This document shows, one piece after another, positions 51,236 through 60,365 of a stretch of DNA of 64,000 nucleotides. A model generated the notes under the pieces. That model had not been told where the DNA came from and ran no database searches. It saw nothing but the letters and a program-made list of their open reading frames with translations. The DNA is from Pseudomonas sp. PDM05 (GTDB lineage Bacteria > Pseudomonadota > Gammaproteobacteria > Pseudomonadales > Pseudomonadaceae), in the NCBI RefSeq assembly GCF_014851685.1, contig NZ_JACVAC010000006.1, forward strand, positions 124,001 to 188,000, in the 5' to 3' direction. A program made the position numbers and the translations under genes. The first letter of the stretch is position 1; every line of letters starts with the position of its first letter.

Positions 51236-52317
51236 TACTGCACCTGATAGCCGCGACTGCTCAGGCAGTTGCCCTGGGCCTGGCGGTAGGTTTGCACCAC
51301 CGCCGGGTCGGGGGCATAGGTGACTTGCTGTGGATCAAAGCCGCTTTGCTGCACGGCCCAGCGGTAACAGTCATAGCCGTCCTGCTGCACCTGGGCCGGT
51401 GACTGGCCGTTGGCGGGATACGCCACCACGTCATACCCGTTGCCCTGGGGCGCCGGCTGGGCGACCGGGACTTCGGTCGGCGGTTGCACCACCACATACT
51501 GCTGGGTGCTGCTTTCATAGGTGTAGTAGGCACCGGCCGCGAGGAAGAACAACGCGCTGCCCACCCACACTTCCCGCGCATAGTCCGGCAGATATTGCAC
51601 GCGGATGCCGTAAGGCGGCGTCACCACCACGTAGCGCGGGCCTTGCGGGCGATACCAGTAACCCCCGGAGAAGAAATAGTCCTGGCCACGGTAAGGCACG
51701 CGGTAGTGGCGGTCGGGAAAGCGGTCGATGACATACCCCGGGCGATGCTGCGGGCCTGGGCCCCAGCCATTGCCGTGGCCATCGGGACGGCCGGGCCAAT
51801 GGTTATCGCCAGGCCGGTTATTGTTGTAACCACCGCCGTTGTAACCCGGACGCGACCCGGGGCCGCCGGCCTCCCAGTGTGGGTTGCCGTCGTTGCGGCG
51901 AGGGATGTCGCGGTAATTGCCCTGACGCGGTTCCTGGGTCTGGCGCACGGTATCGGGGCGGCTCTGGATCGGCAGGTTGTTCGACGGCTGTGGCTGCGGC
52001 TGTTGCACCGGCCGGCTCGGTTCATTGCCCGGCTGACGACCTTGCCAGTGGTCGTTCTGGCCACTGTGCTGTTCAAAATGCGGATTCTGTTGGCGCGGCT
52101 GATTGTTCTCTGGCCGTGGCTGGTTATTCTCCGGCCGTGGCGCATTGTTCTGCGGGCGTGGCGGTTCATTGCCCGGCTGTCGGCCGCCACCCTGGCCGCG
52201 CTCATGCTGGCCACCGCCTTCAGGGCGCGGTGTGTTATCACGCTCGTCGGCCATCACGTTGGCGCCCACGGCGACCATCAGCAAACCTACACCTGTCAAA
52301 CGCCAGATGCGCTTCAT
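51232..52317 (-). CDS. DUF6515-like secreted protein with long disordered repeat region
   Basis: A 361-residue protein from the ATG at 52317. Signal peptide LTGVGLLMVAVGANVMA. Residues about 25-200 are low complexity, rich in Pro, Arg, Asn, Gln and Gly, with short repeats (PRPENNQ). A conserved core follows (DYFFSGGYWYRPQGPRYVVV, then GIRVQYLPDYAREVWVGSALFFLAAGAYYTY) with one hydrophobic segment, and the C-terminus has two Cys. Matches the Pseudomonas DUF6515 family as I recall it; function unknown. A structured element ending in a terminator lies about 100 nt upstream on the same strand. Confidence 0.82.
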   Translation of the reverse strand: MKRIWRLTGVGLLMVAVGANVMADERDNTPRPEGGGQHERGQGGGRQPGNEPPRPQNNAPRPENNQPRPENNQPRQQNPHFEQHSGQNDHWQGRQPGNEPSRPVQQPQPQPSNNLPIQSRPDTVRQTQEPRQGNYRDIPRRNDGNPHWEAGGPGSRPGYNGGGYNNNRPGDNHWPGRPDGHGNGWGPGPQHRPGYVIDRFPDRHYRVPYRGQDYFFSGGYWYRPQGPRYVVVTPPYGIRVQYLPDYAREVWVGSALFFLAAGAYYTYESSTQQYVVVQPPTEVPVAQPAPQGNGYDVVAYPANGQSPAQVQQDGYDCYRWAVQQSGFDPQQVTYAPDPAVVQTYRQAQGNCLSSRGYQVQY

Positions 52318-52415
52318 GCTATTCCTCACTGCGGATTGGGGCCTGTCCATGAGACTGGAAAAGCGCGGCCCGGTTCTGAGACAGGTTATCAGTCACGAGA
52401 ACTATTTTCGTGGGC

Positions 52416-52448
52416 AAAAGAAAAGGGGTGACCCGTCGGCCACCCCTT
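52416..52448 (-). terminator. Intrinsic terminator ending the candidate RNA
   Basis: Minus-strand stem AAGGGGTG / CACCCCTT with loop GCCGACGGGT, followed by TTTTCTTTT. Confidence 0.8.
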
Positions 52449-52620
52449 GAGAACTTCGTCCGTGCTCAACGCTTTTGACGTTGGCTCACCTCACGCCGTC
52501 TTGTGGACAGTGTGCAGCCTGGAGGCCAACTCAACCCTGCTGGGGTGGTGGCCGCAGCGGGCCTGATTGGGCGAGCTGCTTTGGACTGTTGTCCAGGCGG
52601 TGATTCTGTTGATAAAGATA
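52416..52620 (-). ncRNA. Candidate small RNA or attenuating leader upstream of the DUF6515 gene
   Basis: Hairpins: GGACAACAGTCC (52583-52594), and a long stem with GTTGGC (52530-52525) paired to GCCAAC (52485-52480) extended by CCTC/GAGG. A Rho-independent terminator follows: stem AAGGGGTG/CACCCCTT at 52448-52423 with a TTTTCTTTT run. No coding potential. It reads toward DUF6515, whose ATG is 99 nt beyond the terminator, so it may be a free sRNA or a leader with premature termination. Its 5' end is not defined. Confidence 0.4.
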
Positions 52621-52732
52621 CCTGCTAGTGCCCGGCAGATGATTGCGAAGATTGCGTCAATAAACAGTGCTTGCGCAATTTTTAACCCTTCATGGATAAT
52701 TCACCGCAATAGTTACGACAAAGGCCAACCCA

Positions 52733-53212
52733 ATGAGCAAGCTTGACCGATACGACCTGAGTATTTTGGCGGAATTGCAGCGCGACGCGAGGATCTCCAA
52801 CCAGGAGTTGGCCGAACGCATCGGCTTGTCGCCTTCGCCGTGCTCGCGCCGGGTCAAGCAGTTGGAAGACGACGGCTACATCGCCCGCCAGGTCGCCCTG
52901 CTCGACCGCAAGATGCTTGGCCTTAGCCTTACGGCCTACGTTCTGATCGGCATGGACCGACACACACCGGAGCGTTTCGAGAACTTCGAGGCGGCGATCC
53001 GCACCCTGCCCCAGGTGCTGGAATGCAGCTTGGTCACCGGGATGGATGCCGACTATCAGTTGAAGGTGGTGGTGCCGGACATGGATCACTATCAGAAACT
53101 GCTGCTGGGGCATCTCACCCGCATCGACGGCGTGACCAGCGTGCGTTCCAGCTTTGTGCTGAACCAAGTGCTCAATAGCACTGAGTTGCCGCTGACTCAC
53201 CTGAGAACCTGA
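52733..53212 (+). CDS. Lrp/AsnC-family regulator
   Basis: A 159-residue protein. Helix-turn-helix DRYDLSILAELQRDARISNQELAERIGLSPSPCSRRVKQLEDDGYI and RAM domain with ECSLVTGMDADYQLKVVVPDMDHYQ. It resembles the BkdR/Lrp branch more than the yedA-linked paralog at 40433-40894 does. Targets unknown; no amino-acid gene lies beside it. AAAGG upstream. Confidence 0.92.
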   Translation: MSKLDRYDLSILAELQRDARISNQELAERIGLSPSPCSRRVKQLEDDGYIARQVALLDRKMLGLSLTAYVLIGMDRHTPERFENFEAAIRTLPQVLECSLVTGMDADYQLKVVVPDMDHYQKLLLGHLTRIDGVTSVRSSFVLNQVLNSTELPLTHLRT

Positions 53213-53229
53213 GATCACCACTAAACAAA

Positions 53230-53316
53230 TGTGGGAGCTGGCTTGCCTGCGATGCAGGCAACTCGGTGTGTCAGCAAAACCGAGGTGATGCTATCGCAGG
53301 CAAGCCAGCTCCCACA
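53230..53316. repeat. REPIN of the GGGAGCTGGCTTGCCTGCG type
   Basis: TGTGGGAGCTGGCTTGCCTG and its mirror CAGGCAAGCCAGCTCCCACA with a spacer of about 48 bp. Followed by TTTTGACCG, the tail also seen after other REPs here. Confidence 0.9.
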
Positions 53317-53399
53317 TTTTGACCGCGCTCGACGCAGATCAATGTAGTGCCTGCGCCCCTGCCTTATACTCCGCGCCTGCCTTTGTCGGAAATGCCCCC

Positions 53400-53618
53400 A
53401 TGAACAACATCGACCCCGCCCTGTTTGAAGAATGGATGATGACCGGCCTGGTCACGATCCTGATCATTTTCATGGGTTTTATCGTCTGGGACCTGGCGAA
53501 GAAATCCAAGGCCGGACGCTTTGGCTCGTTCATCCTGTTTTTCGTACTGGGCCTGGGCGTGGCCGCGTTCATCATCAAGAGCGTGGTGATAGGCCTGATC
53601 GAGTCCGGCGCCCTATAG
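53400..53618 (+). CDS. DUF2788 small membrane protein
   Basis: A 72-residue protein from the ATG at 53400. Two transmembrane helices: [22 protein letters not shown] and [28 protein letters not shown], in the DUF2788 pattern. Function unknown. Its end overlaps the end of the convergent rluE gene by 6 bp. Confidence 0.87.
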   Translation: MNNIDPALFEEWMMTGLVTILIIFMGFIVWDLAKKSKAGRFGSFILFFVLGLGVAAFIIKSVVIGLIESGAL

Positions 53619-54248
53619 GCGCGCCGGCACTGCCTTCCATTGGCCTTGATCCAGGCCGTCGATCGACCAATCGCCAATTCGTACACGCACCAGACGCAAC
53701 GTGGGCAAGCCCACCGCTGCGGTCATACGTCGAACCTGACGATTTCTCCCTTCACGAATCACCAATTCCAGCCACGTCGTGGGCACGCTTTTGCGAAAGC
53801 GTACCGGCGGGTTGCGCGGCCATAATTCGGGCTCGTCCAACTGCCGGGCTTGGGCAGGCAAGGTCATGCCGTCATTGAGTTCCACGCCGTCGCGCAAGCG
53901 TTGCAGTTGCTCGGTGGTCGGCTCGCCTTCCACTTGCACCCAATAGGTTTTCGCCAGTTTGTGCTTGGGGTCGGCAATGCGCGCCTGCAACTGGCCGTCA
54001 TTGGTCAGCAGCAGCAAACCTTCACTGTCACGGTCGAGGCGGCCCGCCGGGTAAATGCCAGGGATGTCGATAAAATCCTTGAGGGTCGCGCGCCCGCCTT
54101 CGTCGCTGAACTGGGTCAGCACGTCGAAGGGTTTATTGAACAGGATCAGCTTCGGCTCGGCCGGTGGCGCCTTGGCGACACGCCGTGCGGCGCAATACGG
54201 GGGTTTCACGCCTGGGCGACGCGAATCGGGACGGGTGGGACGGGACAT
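53613..54248 (-). CDS. rluE: 23S rRNA pseudouridine synthase, RsuA family (RluE-like)
   Basis: A 211-residue protein from the ATG at 54248. Motif [21 protein letters not shown] contains the catalytic Asp; [12 protein letters not shown] and the late motif [16 protein letters not shown] are also typical. No N-terminal S4 domain, but a short basic extension, as in RluE, which makes pseudouridine 2457 in 23S rRNA. Alternative start 4 codons upstream. Confidence 0.88.
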   Translation of the reverse strand: MSRPTRPDSRRPGVKPPYCAARRVAKAPPAEPKLILFNKPFDVLTQFSDEGGRATLKDFIDIPGIYPAGRLDRDSEGLLLLTNDGQLQARIADPKHKLAKTYWVQVEGEPTTEQLQRLRDGVELNDGMTLPAQARQLDEPELWPRNPPVRFRKSVPTTWLELVIREGRNRQVRRMTAAVGLPTLRLVRVRIGDWSIDGLDQGQWKAVPARL

Positions 54249-54318
54249 GGCAAGGAACATCTAACGGTCAGGACCGACAATGCTAGTGGCCTGACCGTTA
54301 AATGACCATCCCAACCGC

Positions 54319-55782
54319 TTAGCGGAACGGCGGCTCGTCAAAGCTGCGCAGTTTGCGCGAGTGCAGTGAGTTGAGTTCGGTGCGCAGCAAATCCACCGCG
54401 GCGATGCCGATCTTCAAGTGCTGGCTGACTGCACGCTCATAAAACGCGTTGGCCGAACCCGGTAGCTTGATTTCGCTGTGTAGCGGTTTGTCCGATACGC
54501 ACAGCAGGGTGCCGTACGGAACCCGCAAGCGATAACCCTGGGCGGCAATGGTGCCGCTTTCCATGTCCACGGCAACGGCGCGGGACAGGTTGATCAGCGG
54601 CCGTTCCTGGGCCCAGCGCAGTTCCCAGTTGCGGTCGTCGTAGGTCAGTACGGTGCCGGTGCGCAGGCGTTTTTTCAGCTCTTCGCCTTTTTCGCCAGTG
54701 ACATTGGCCGCCGCTTGTTGCAGCGCCATTTGCACCTCGGCCAGGGCCGGGATCGGAATGTTCGGCGGCACCACACGATCGAGAATCCCGTCGCGGCGCA
54801 TATAGGCGTGGGCCAATACGTAGTCGCCGATGGTCTGGGATTGGCGCAGGCCGCCGCAGTGGCCGATCATCAGCCAGCAATGCGGACGCAGCACGGCAAG
54901 GTGGTCGGTGATGTTCTTGGCGTTGGACGGGCCGACGCCGATGTTCACCAGGGTCACCCCGTGGCCGTCGCTGGCCTGCAGGTGATAGGCCGGCATCTGA
55001 TAGCGGTGCCAGACCACGCCTGCGGCAATCGCCGACGCTTCGCCATGGTCCATGGCCTTGTCGATCACCACGTTGCCCGGCAGCACCATGCGGATAAAAC
55101 GCGGGTCGCTGCGCAATTGTTCCAGGCCATGCAGGATGAACTGGTCAACGTAGCGGTGGTAGTTGGTCAGCAGGATCCACGGCTGCACATGGCGCCAGTC
55201 GCTGCCGGTGTAGTGCACCAGTCGGCGCAGGGAGAAGTCCACGCGGGCCGCATCGAACAGTGCCAACGGCAGCGGGTCGGTGTTTTCCCAATCGTAGAGG
55301 CCATCGGCGATGCCATCGGTGGCGGCCGACAGGTCGGTGCTCGGGAACACGCGGGCCAGGGTCGCGGCAGTCACGCCGGAGCCGGCCAGTTCGTCGCCCT
55401 GCTCCACCACGTACGGGTACGGGATGTTCTGCTCGCTGACGCCCACTTCCACCGTCACGGTGAAGTCGTGCATCAGCGGCACCAGTTGCTCCAGCAGGTA
55501 CTTACGGAACGCGGCGGGATGGGTCACGGTGACGCTGTAGGTTCCAGGCAACTGGACCTTGGCGTACGCCCGGGTCGTCTGTGGGACTTCGCCGTGGCAG
55601 TGGTAGGTCAGGCGCAGTTCCGGGTAGCGAAACAGCGCGCGTTGTTCGGCGTCGGGTTCGACGCGGTCCTTGAGGTATTGCTTGAGGGCTCTGTTGAGTG
55701 CGCCGGTAGCACGCTCATGCAGGGCCGCCAGCCGGTCCACGGCTTCTTCGGCGGATTGAACGACAACAAAAGCTTCGGTCAC
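54319..55782 (-). CDS. amn: AMP nucleosidase
   Basis: A 487-residue protein. I prefer the GTG at 55782 (CAGGA 8 nt upstream) over the ATG three codons earlier, whose Shine-Dalgarno sequence would be abutting. N-terminal AMN domain (to about 170), then a nucleoside-phosphorylase-like domain with VNIGVGPSNAKNITDHLAVLRP, MIGHCGGLR and VAVDMESGTIAAQGYR. It hydrolyses AMP to adenine and ribose 5-phosphate, regulating adenylate pools. Cytoplasmic. Confidence 0.95.
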   Translation of the reverse strand: MTEAFVVVQSAEEAVDRLAALHERATGALNRALKQYLKDRVEPDAEQRALFRYPELRLTYHCHGEVPQTTRAYAKVQLPGTYSVTVTHPAAFRKYLLEQLVPLMHDFTVTVEVGVSEQNIPYPYVVEQGDELAGSGVTAATLARVFPSTDLSAATDGIADGLYDWENTDPLPLALFDAARVDFSLRRLVHYTGSDWRHVQPWILLTNYHRYVDQFILHGLEQLRSDPRFIRMVLPGNVVIDKAMDHGEASAIAAGVVWHRYQMPAYHLQASDGHGVTLVNIGVGPSNAKNITDHLAVLRPHCWLMIGHCGGLRQSQTIGDYVLAHAYMRRDGILDRVVPPNIPIPALAEVQMALQQAAANVTGEKGEELKKRLRTGTVLTYDDRNWELRWAQERPLINLSRAVAVDMESGTIAAQGYRLRVPYGTLLCVSDKPLHSEIKLPGSANAFYERAVSQHLKIGIAAVDLLRTELNSLHSRKLRSFDEPPFR

Positions 55783-55871
55783 GGTAAGCATCCTGTGTTC
55801 TGACGTGCAGGCCTTTATCTTGCCTGTATCCCAGCCCTACTGAAACAGCGCAATTGGAATGTGATTAATAA

Positions 55872-55960
55872 TGTGGGAGCGGGCTTGCTCGCGAATGCAG
55901 TGGATCAGCTACTGAATAGGTGACTGATACACCGCATTCGCGAGCAAGCCCGCTCCCACA
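55872..55960. repeat. REPIN between amn and aidB
   Basis: Inverted TGTGGGAGCGGGCTTGCTCG pair, followed by ATTTTGACCG. Confidence 0.9.
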
Positions 55961-55977
55961 ATTTTGACCGAGTGCTG

Positions 55978-57630
55978 TCAGAGAGATTGGGGGGTGGAGC
56001 GGGCGACGATGGCTTCCACATCCACCCCACGCGGCAAGGTGCCATACACCCGCCCGGACGACTCACCCAACCGGCTGGCAATAAACCCGTCACTGACCGC
56101 CGCATTCCCCGCCTCCAGCAACAACTTGGCCTGCAACGCCACGGCGATGTCCTCGGTCAGTTGCCGCGCACGGTACTGAATGTCCTGGGTGTCCATGAAC
56201 GCCGCTTTCAATTGTTCAACATGCCGCGCCAACAATTTATCGCCATGCCCATCCCCCAGTTCGACGAACAGCGCCTCCAACACTCCCGGCTCCTTCGACA
56301 ACGCACGCAACACGTCCAGGCACTGCACGTTGCCGGAACCTTCCCACGTTGAATTCACCGGCGCCTCACGGTACAGACGCGGCAGGATACTGTCCTCGAC
56401 ATACCCGGCACCGCCCATGCATTCGGCTGCTTCGTTGATCATCGCCGGCGCACGCTTGCAGATCCAATACTTGCCCACCGCCGTCACCAGCCGGGCGAAC
56501 TTGGCTTCCCGCGCATCATCCAGATGATCCAGCGCGCCGCCCATGCGCATGCTCAACGCCAGCGCGGCTTCGCTTTCCAGGGCCAGGTCGGCGAGCACGT
56601 TTTGCATCAGCGGTTGCTCGCTGAGCAGGCGGCCACCCACCGTACGATGGGCGCAATGATGGCTGGCCTGGGTCAGCGCCTGGCGCATCAGCGCGCTGGA
56701 ACCGACCATGCAATCGAAACGGGTCATGGCGACCATTTCGATGATGGTCGGTACGCCACGACCTTCTTCGCCGACCATCCAGGCCAGGGCGCCGCGAAAC
56801 TCCACTTCGCTGGAGGCGTTGGAGCAGTTGCCAAGTTTGTTCTTCAGGCGTTGGATGTAAAACTCGTTGCGCGTGTCATCCGGACGGTGCCGGGGCAGTA
56901 GGAAACAGGTAAGCCCCTTGTCGGTCTGGGCCAAGGTCAGGAACCCATCGCACATCGGCGCGGAGCAGAACCACTTATGACCCACCAGTTCATACGCCTG
57001 GCCAGGACCACCGGCGCCCACCGGGTAGGCGCGGGTGGTGTTGGCGCGCACATCGGTGCCCCCCTGTTTCTCGGTCATGGCCATGCCGATGGTGGCACCG
57101 CCTTTGTGGGCGATACCGACGTTGCGCGGGTCGTATTCGGTGTTGAGGATTTTCGGTAACCAGATGTCAGCCAAGTCCGGCTGCAAGCGCAGGGCCGGGA
57201 CACAGGCGAAGGTCATGGTCAGCGGGCAACCGGTGCCCGCTTCGGCCTGGCTATGCAGGTAGGTCAAGCCAGCGCGGGCCACATGGGCGCCGGGCTGCGG
57301 GTGTGCCCACGGCAGCGACGGCAGGCCATGCTCGACGGCGGTGCGCATAAGTTCGTGGTACGCCGGATGAAACGCCACAGTGTCGATGCGATGGCCATAA
57401 CGGTCATGGCTGCTGAACTCCGGCTTGTGCTGATTCGCCAGGAAACCGGCCGCCATCAGTGGTCCACCGGCCAGCGCGCCGTAGGCATCCAGGCGCGTCT
57501 CTGCCCAGCCGGCGCCGAAACGGCGCGACCAGTCTTGCAGGGGCAGGTCGATGCGATACAGGTTGGTGCCGTCCAGGGAGGGCGGCTGGTTGGTGACGTC
57601 GTGGGTTTCGGCGAATTGATGCAGGTTCAT
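55978..57630 (-). CDS. aidB: AidB-type acyl-CoA dehydrogenase
   Basis: A 550-residue protein, AidB length (E. coli 541), longer than ordinary acyl-CoA dehydrogenases. AidB-like segments: NQPPSLDGTNLYRIDLPLQDW at the N-terminus, MTEKQGGTDVRANTT, KWFCSAPMCDGFLTLAQT, and NEAAECMGGAGYVEDS with REAPVNSTWEGSGNVQ. FAD protein; AidB binds DNA in the E. coli adaptive response to alkylation. Shine-Dalgarno AGGAGG is excellent. It follows ladS, with a terminator-like hairpin (57644-57671) just before its ribosome-binding site. Confidence 0.9.
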   Translation of the reverse strand: MNLHQFAETHDVTNQPPSLDGTNLYRIDLPLQDWSRRFGAGWAETRLDAYGALAGGPLMAAGFLANQHKPEFSSHDRYGHRIDTVAFHPAYHELMRTAVEHGLPSLPWAHPQPGAHVARAGLTYLHSQAEAGTGCPLTMTFACVPALRLQPDLADIWLPKILNTEYDPRNVGIAHKGGATIGMAMTEKQGGTDVRANTTRAYPVGAGGPGQAYELVGHKWFCSAPMCDGFLTLAQTDKGLTCFLLPRHRPDDTRNEFYIQRLKNKLGNCSNASSEVEFRGALAWMVGEEGRGVPTIIEMVAMTRFDCMVGSSALMRQALTQASHHCAHRTVGGRLLSEQPLMQNVLADLALESEAALALSMRMGGALDHLDDAREAKFARLVTAVGKYWICKRAPAMINEAAECMGGAGYVEDSILPRLYREAPVNSTWEGSGNVQCLDVLRALSKEPGVLEALFVELGDGHGDKLLARHVEQLKAAFMDTQDIQYRARQLTEDIAVALQAKLLLEAGNAAVSDGFIASRLGESSGRVYGTLPRGVDVEAIVARSTPQSL

Positions 57631-57643
57631 GACGGGCCTCCTG

Positions 57644-57671
57644 GAAAAAAGGCCACGGTCATCAGCGGCCT
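57644..57671 (-). terminator. Terminator-like hairpin between ladS and aidB
   Basis: Minus-strand AGGCC-N12-GGCCT followed by a T6 run. It ends 13 nt before the aidB ATG. A second hairpin TTAAGC/GCTTAA lies just upstream. Could terminate ladS or attenuate aidB. Confidence 0.6.
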
Positions 57672-57720
57672 GAATTTCAGTTAAGCACCGGCTCTGCGCT
57701 TAAAAAAGTGGCATAGGCGC

Positions 57721-60090
57721 CTAATGTCCGGCGCTTTCGCCCTCGACCTGGCACAGCACACGACGCTCCAGCACCGCTTGCAACGCGTCGAAACGCACCG
57801 GCTTGCCCAGCTGGTCGGTGATGCCGATGCCATGGCAACGCTCGCGGTCCGACACATTCAACGACGTGCTCAGCGCAATCACCGGCAATTCACCGCAACC
57901 GGGCAGTGCTCGAATCTGACAGCACAACGAGAAACCGCCTTCAGGCACATCCAACAATACCGCATCGAAGCTGTCCGCCTGCAAGGCCGCCAATGCCGCC
58001 GCGCCGGTGTCCACGGTTTTGACCCGGTAGCCGAGCTTGAGCAGCATGCCACGCACCGCCAGTTGGCCGACGCTGTTGTCGTCCACCAGCAGTACCGTGC
58101 AGTCCTGCGGGCAGCGCTGGCGGTCGGGCGCTTTTTTCGGTTCGGACGGCACCGGGCTGACCTCCACCTCCAACTGGAAGCGGCTACCCTTGCGCGGCTC
58201 GGAATGATGGGTCAGGCGCCCGCCCAGCAACTCAGTCAACTGTCGGCAGATCGCCAGGCCAATGCCCAGGCCGCCGTACTCACGGGTGGTCGAACCGTCG
58301 AGCTGGAAGAAGCGCTGGTACAGCGTGGCCTCGTCAAGAAAGGCAAAACCGATGCCGGTGTCGGTGACGATAAAGCTCAAGTGCAACGCGCCGCTGCTAT
58401 CCGGCACGCCGACCACGCGCAGACGCACGGCGCCCTGGTGGGTGAACTTGAAGGCGTTGTCCAGCAGGCAACCCAGGCACTGGGTCAGTTTGTCGGCATC
58501 GCCGAGCACTCGGTCCGGCAGTTCATCGGCCACATCAATCGAAAACTCCAGGCCCTTGCCCTGGGCGCTGGCGTTGAATTGCTGACGCAGGGTGTCGAGT
58601 ACACCGCGCAGGCTGAACACCTGCGGCTGGGCGCTCAGGCGCCCGGCTTGCAGTTCGGTGAGGGTGAGGATGCCGTTGACCATGCGCATCATGTCCCGCG
58701 CCGAACCGGCGGCGGTTTGCTGGTAATGCGCGAGGTCGTCGCCCAGGGGCACGGTCTGCATCAGTTCGAGGGAGCCGATCACCCCATTCATGGGGGTGCG
58801 CAATTCGTGGGTCAGGGTGGCGAGGAACTCGTCCTTGAGCCGGTTGCTGCGGGCCAGTTGCTGGTTGAGCACTTCGAGTTTCTGGCTGGCATCGAACAGG
58901 ATCTGCGCTTGCTGCTCACGCATGCCGTTGATGCGATCCGCCAGGGCCAGGGACAGCAGCGCCACTTCGATGGCCGAGCCGATCTGGCTGGCGTACATGG
59001 TCAGGAAGATGTTGGGCAGGTAACCCAGCACCATCATCGTGTTGACCACCCCGCCGAGCAGGAACGCCGACCAGGCGATGATGAAATAGCGCGCCATGCG
59101 TTGGCCACACAGCCAGGCCTTGATCGCGGCAATAAAGATGGTCACGGTGAACACCAGCGCCAAGCCGGTGGCCAGGCGCAGGGCCACGGCGTAGCTGGTC
59201 AGCAGGGCCAGCGCCATCACCAGCGCGCCACAGGCGGCCAGCGCCAGCAAGATCCGGTCAAGCCAGCGACTGTGCTGGGCGGTGTGCAGGAAGCTGCGCG
59301 CAAACAGGCTGCCGAACAGCGCGGCCGACCCGATCAGAAACGGCACCGCGGCATTCGTCCACCACGGGCTGTCCGGCCAGAAGTACTCCACGGCCACGCC
59401 ATTGACCGACAACTGGTACAGGCCGAACGAGGCGATATAGAGGATGTAATAGAGGTAGCTGGTGTCGCGCACGCTCAGGTAGATGAACAGGTTGTAGATC
59501 AGCATCCCCAGCAGCACACCGTAGATCGCGCCGAGGACATAGAGGCGCAGCGGTTGTTCTTCCAGGTAGGCGGTGCCGGCCCAGAGGGTCAGGGGGGCCT
59601 GGATCGAACCTTCACTTTGCAGGCGCAGGTAGAGGGTTTCCTGCTGGTCGGGCACGAAGTTGAGCTTGAACAGGTAGTTGCTCTGGCGCACTTCACGGCT
59701 GGAAAACGGCAGCGCACTGCCGGTGCGGGTGCTCAGGCGGTAGGCGCCGGTGCTGTCGCGCTGGTACAGGTCCAGGTGGTTGAGCGGCGGGTAGGCCAAC
59801 TCCAGAAACCACGTACGCGGCGCGCGCGGGTCCTTGGCTTGATAATGCAGGTCGACCTTGAGCCAGAACACCGAGCGCGAGTAACCGGCATTCAGGGTGG
59901 CTTTGTCATGGGGCTTGAACTGTGCGGCGTAGGCGGGGGAGCTGACCTCGGCGATAGTGAGGGCATCGGTGGGGTCTTCAAGGACTTGCATCACTCGGCC
60001 CAGGGGCAGGCTTCGCGTGTCCTGGTTGAACCCGATGGCGTTGGCGAACAGCGGCAGCCCGCACAACAGTAGAATGAAAAAATAGCGCAT
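57721..60090 (-). CDS. ladS: Hybrid sensor kinase LadS (7TMR-DISM)
   Basis: A 789-residue protein. Signal peptide 1-18; DISMED2 periplasmic sensor about 30-175; seven transmembrane helices about 183-388; short coiled coil; HisKA with phospho-acceptor His428 (THELRTP); HATPase with DTGIGF 577-582 and GGLGIGL 606-612; C-terminal receiver (about 664-785) with Asp714. Architecture and neighbours (aidB and amn on one side, thiD-thiE-hemL on the other) match P. aeruginosa LadS, a calcium-responsive input into GacS/GacA-RsmYZ control of biofilm and type III/VI secretion. The receiver loop after Asp714 is unusual (DVPEGGF). Confidence 0.92.
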   Translation of the reverse strand: MRYFFILLLCGLPLFANAIGFNQDTRSLPLGRVMQVLEDPTDALTIAEVSSPAYAAQFKPHDKATLNAGYSRSVFWLKVDLHYQAKDPRAPRTWFLELAYPPLNHLDLYQRDSTGAYRLSTRTGSALPFSSREVRQSNYLFKLNFVPDQQETLYLRLQSEGSIQAPLTLWAGTAYLEEQPLRLYVLGAIYGVLLGMLIYNLFIYLSVRDTSYLYYILYIASFGLYQLSVNGVAVEYFWPDSPWWTNAAVPFLIGSAALFGSLFARSFLHTAQHSRWLDRILLALAACGALVMALALLTSYAVALRLATGLALVFTVTIFIAAIKAWLCGQRMARYFIIAWSAFLLGGVVNTMMVLGYLPNIFLTMYASQIGSAIEVALLSLALADRINGMREQQAQILFDASQKLEVLNQQLARSNRLKDEFLATLTHELRTPMNGVIGSLELMQTVPLGDDLAHYQQTAAGSARDMMRMVNGILTLTELQAGRLSAQPQVFSLRGVLDTLRQQFNASAQGKGLEFSIDVADELPDRVLGDADKLTQCLGCLLDNAFKFTHQGAVRLRVVGVPDSSGALHLSFIVTDTGIGFAFLDEATLYQRFFQLDGSTTREYGGLGIGLAICRQLTELLGGRLTHHSEPRKGSRFQLEVEVSPVPSEPKKAPDRQRCPQDCTVLLVDDNSVGQLAVRGMLLKLGYRVKTVDTGAAALAALQADSFDAVLLDVPEGGFSLCCQIRALPGCGELPVIALSTSLNVSDRERCHGIGITDQLGKPVRFDALQAVLERRVLCQVEGESAGH

Positions 60091-60365
60091 AGAGCCCCAG
60101 CGTGGCCTGTCCGGTTAGTCAAAAGCCCCCCATTCCTTTTGAGAAGACGTATACCGGCGATACTGTTAGTAATTTGGATCCACTCTAGCATAGCCGCTAA
60201 AGGCCATTGGACACCATGTAATTAATTTTTACGGAGGCTCTAGCACGGGCCTTTCGGCGCGTTTTATCCGGCAAGGCCAGCGCCAGAAAAGCGTCATTAG
60301 CGCAGCAAAATTCAGCCATCGCCAGACAGCCACGCAAAAAGCGTTTGGTGGTAAGCTCGCGCACC

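Larger units (their letters stand above)
52318..52732. other. Intergenic region with a structured, terminator-ended element
   Basis: 415 bp without an open frame. 52416-52620 contains several hairpins and a terminator on the minus strand (see ncRNA entry). 52640-52732 is AT-richer and holds the promoter of the lrp-type gene. Confidence 0.65.

Noticed and set aside
57724..60072. 782-codon open frame on the plus strand across ladS
   Set aside because: Shadow of ladS caused by high GC at third positions; Gln/His/Gly-rich with no recognisable fold.
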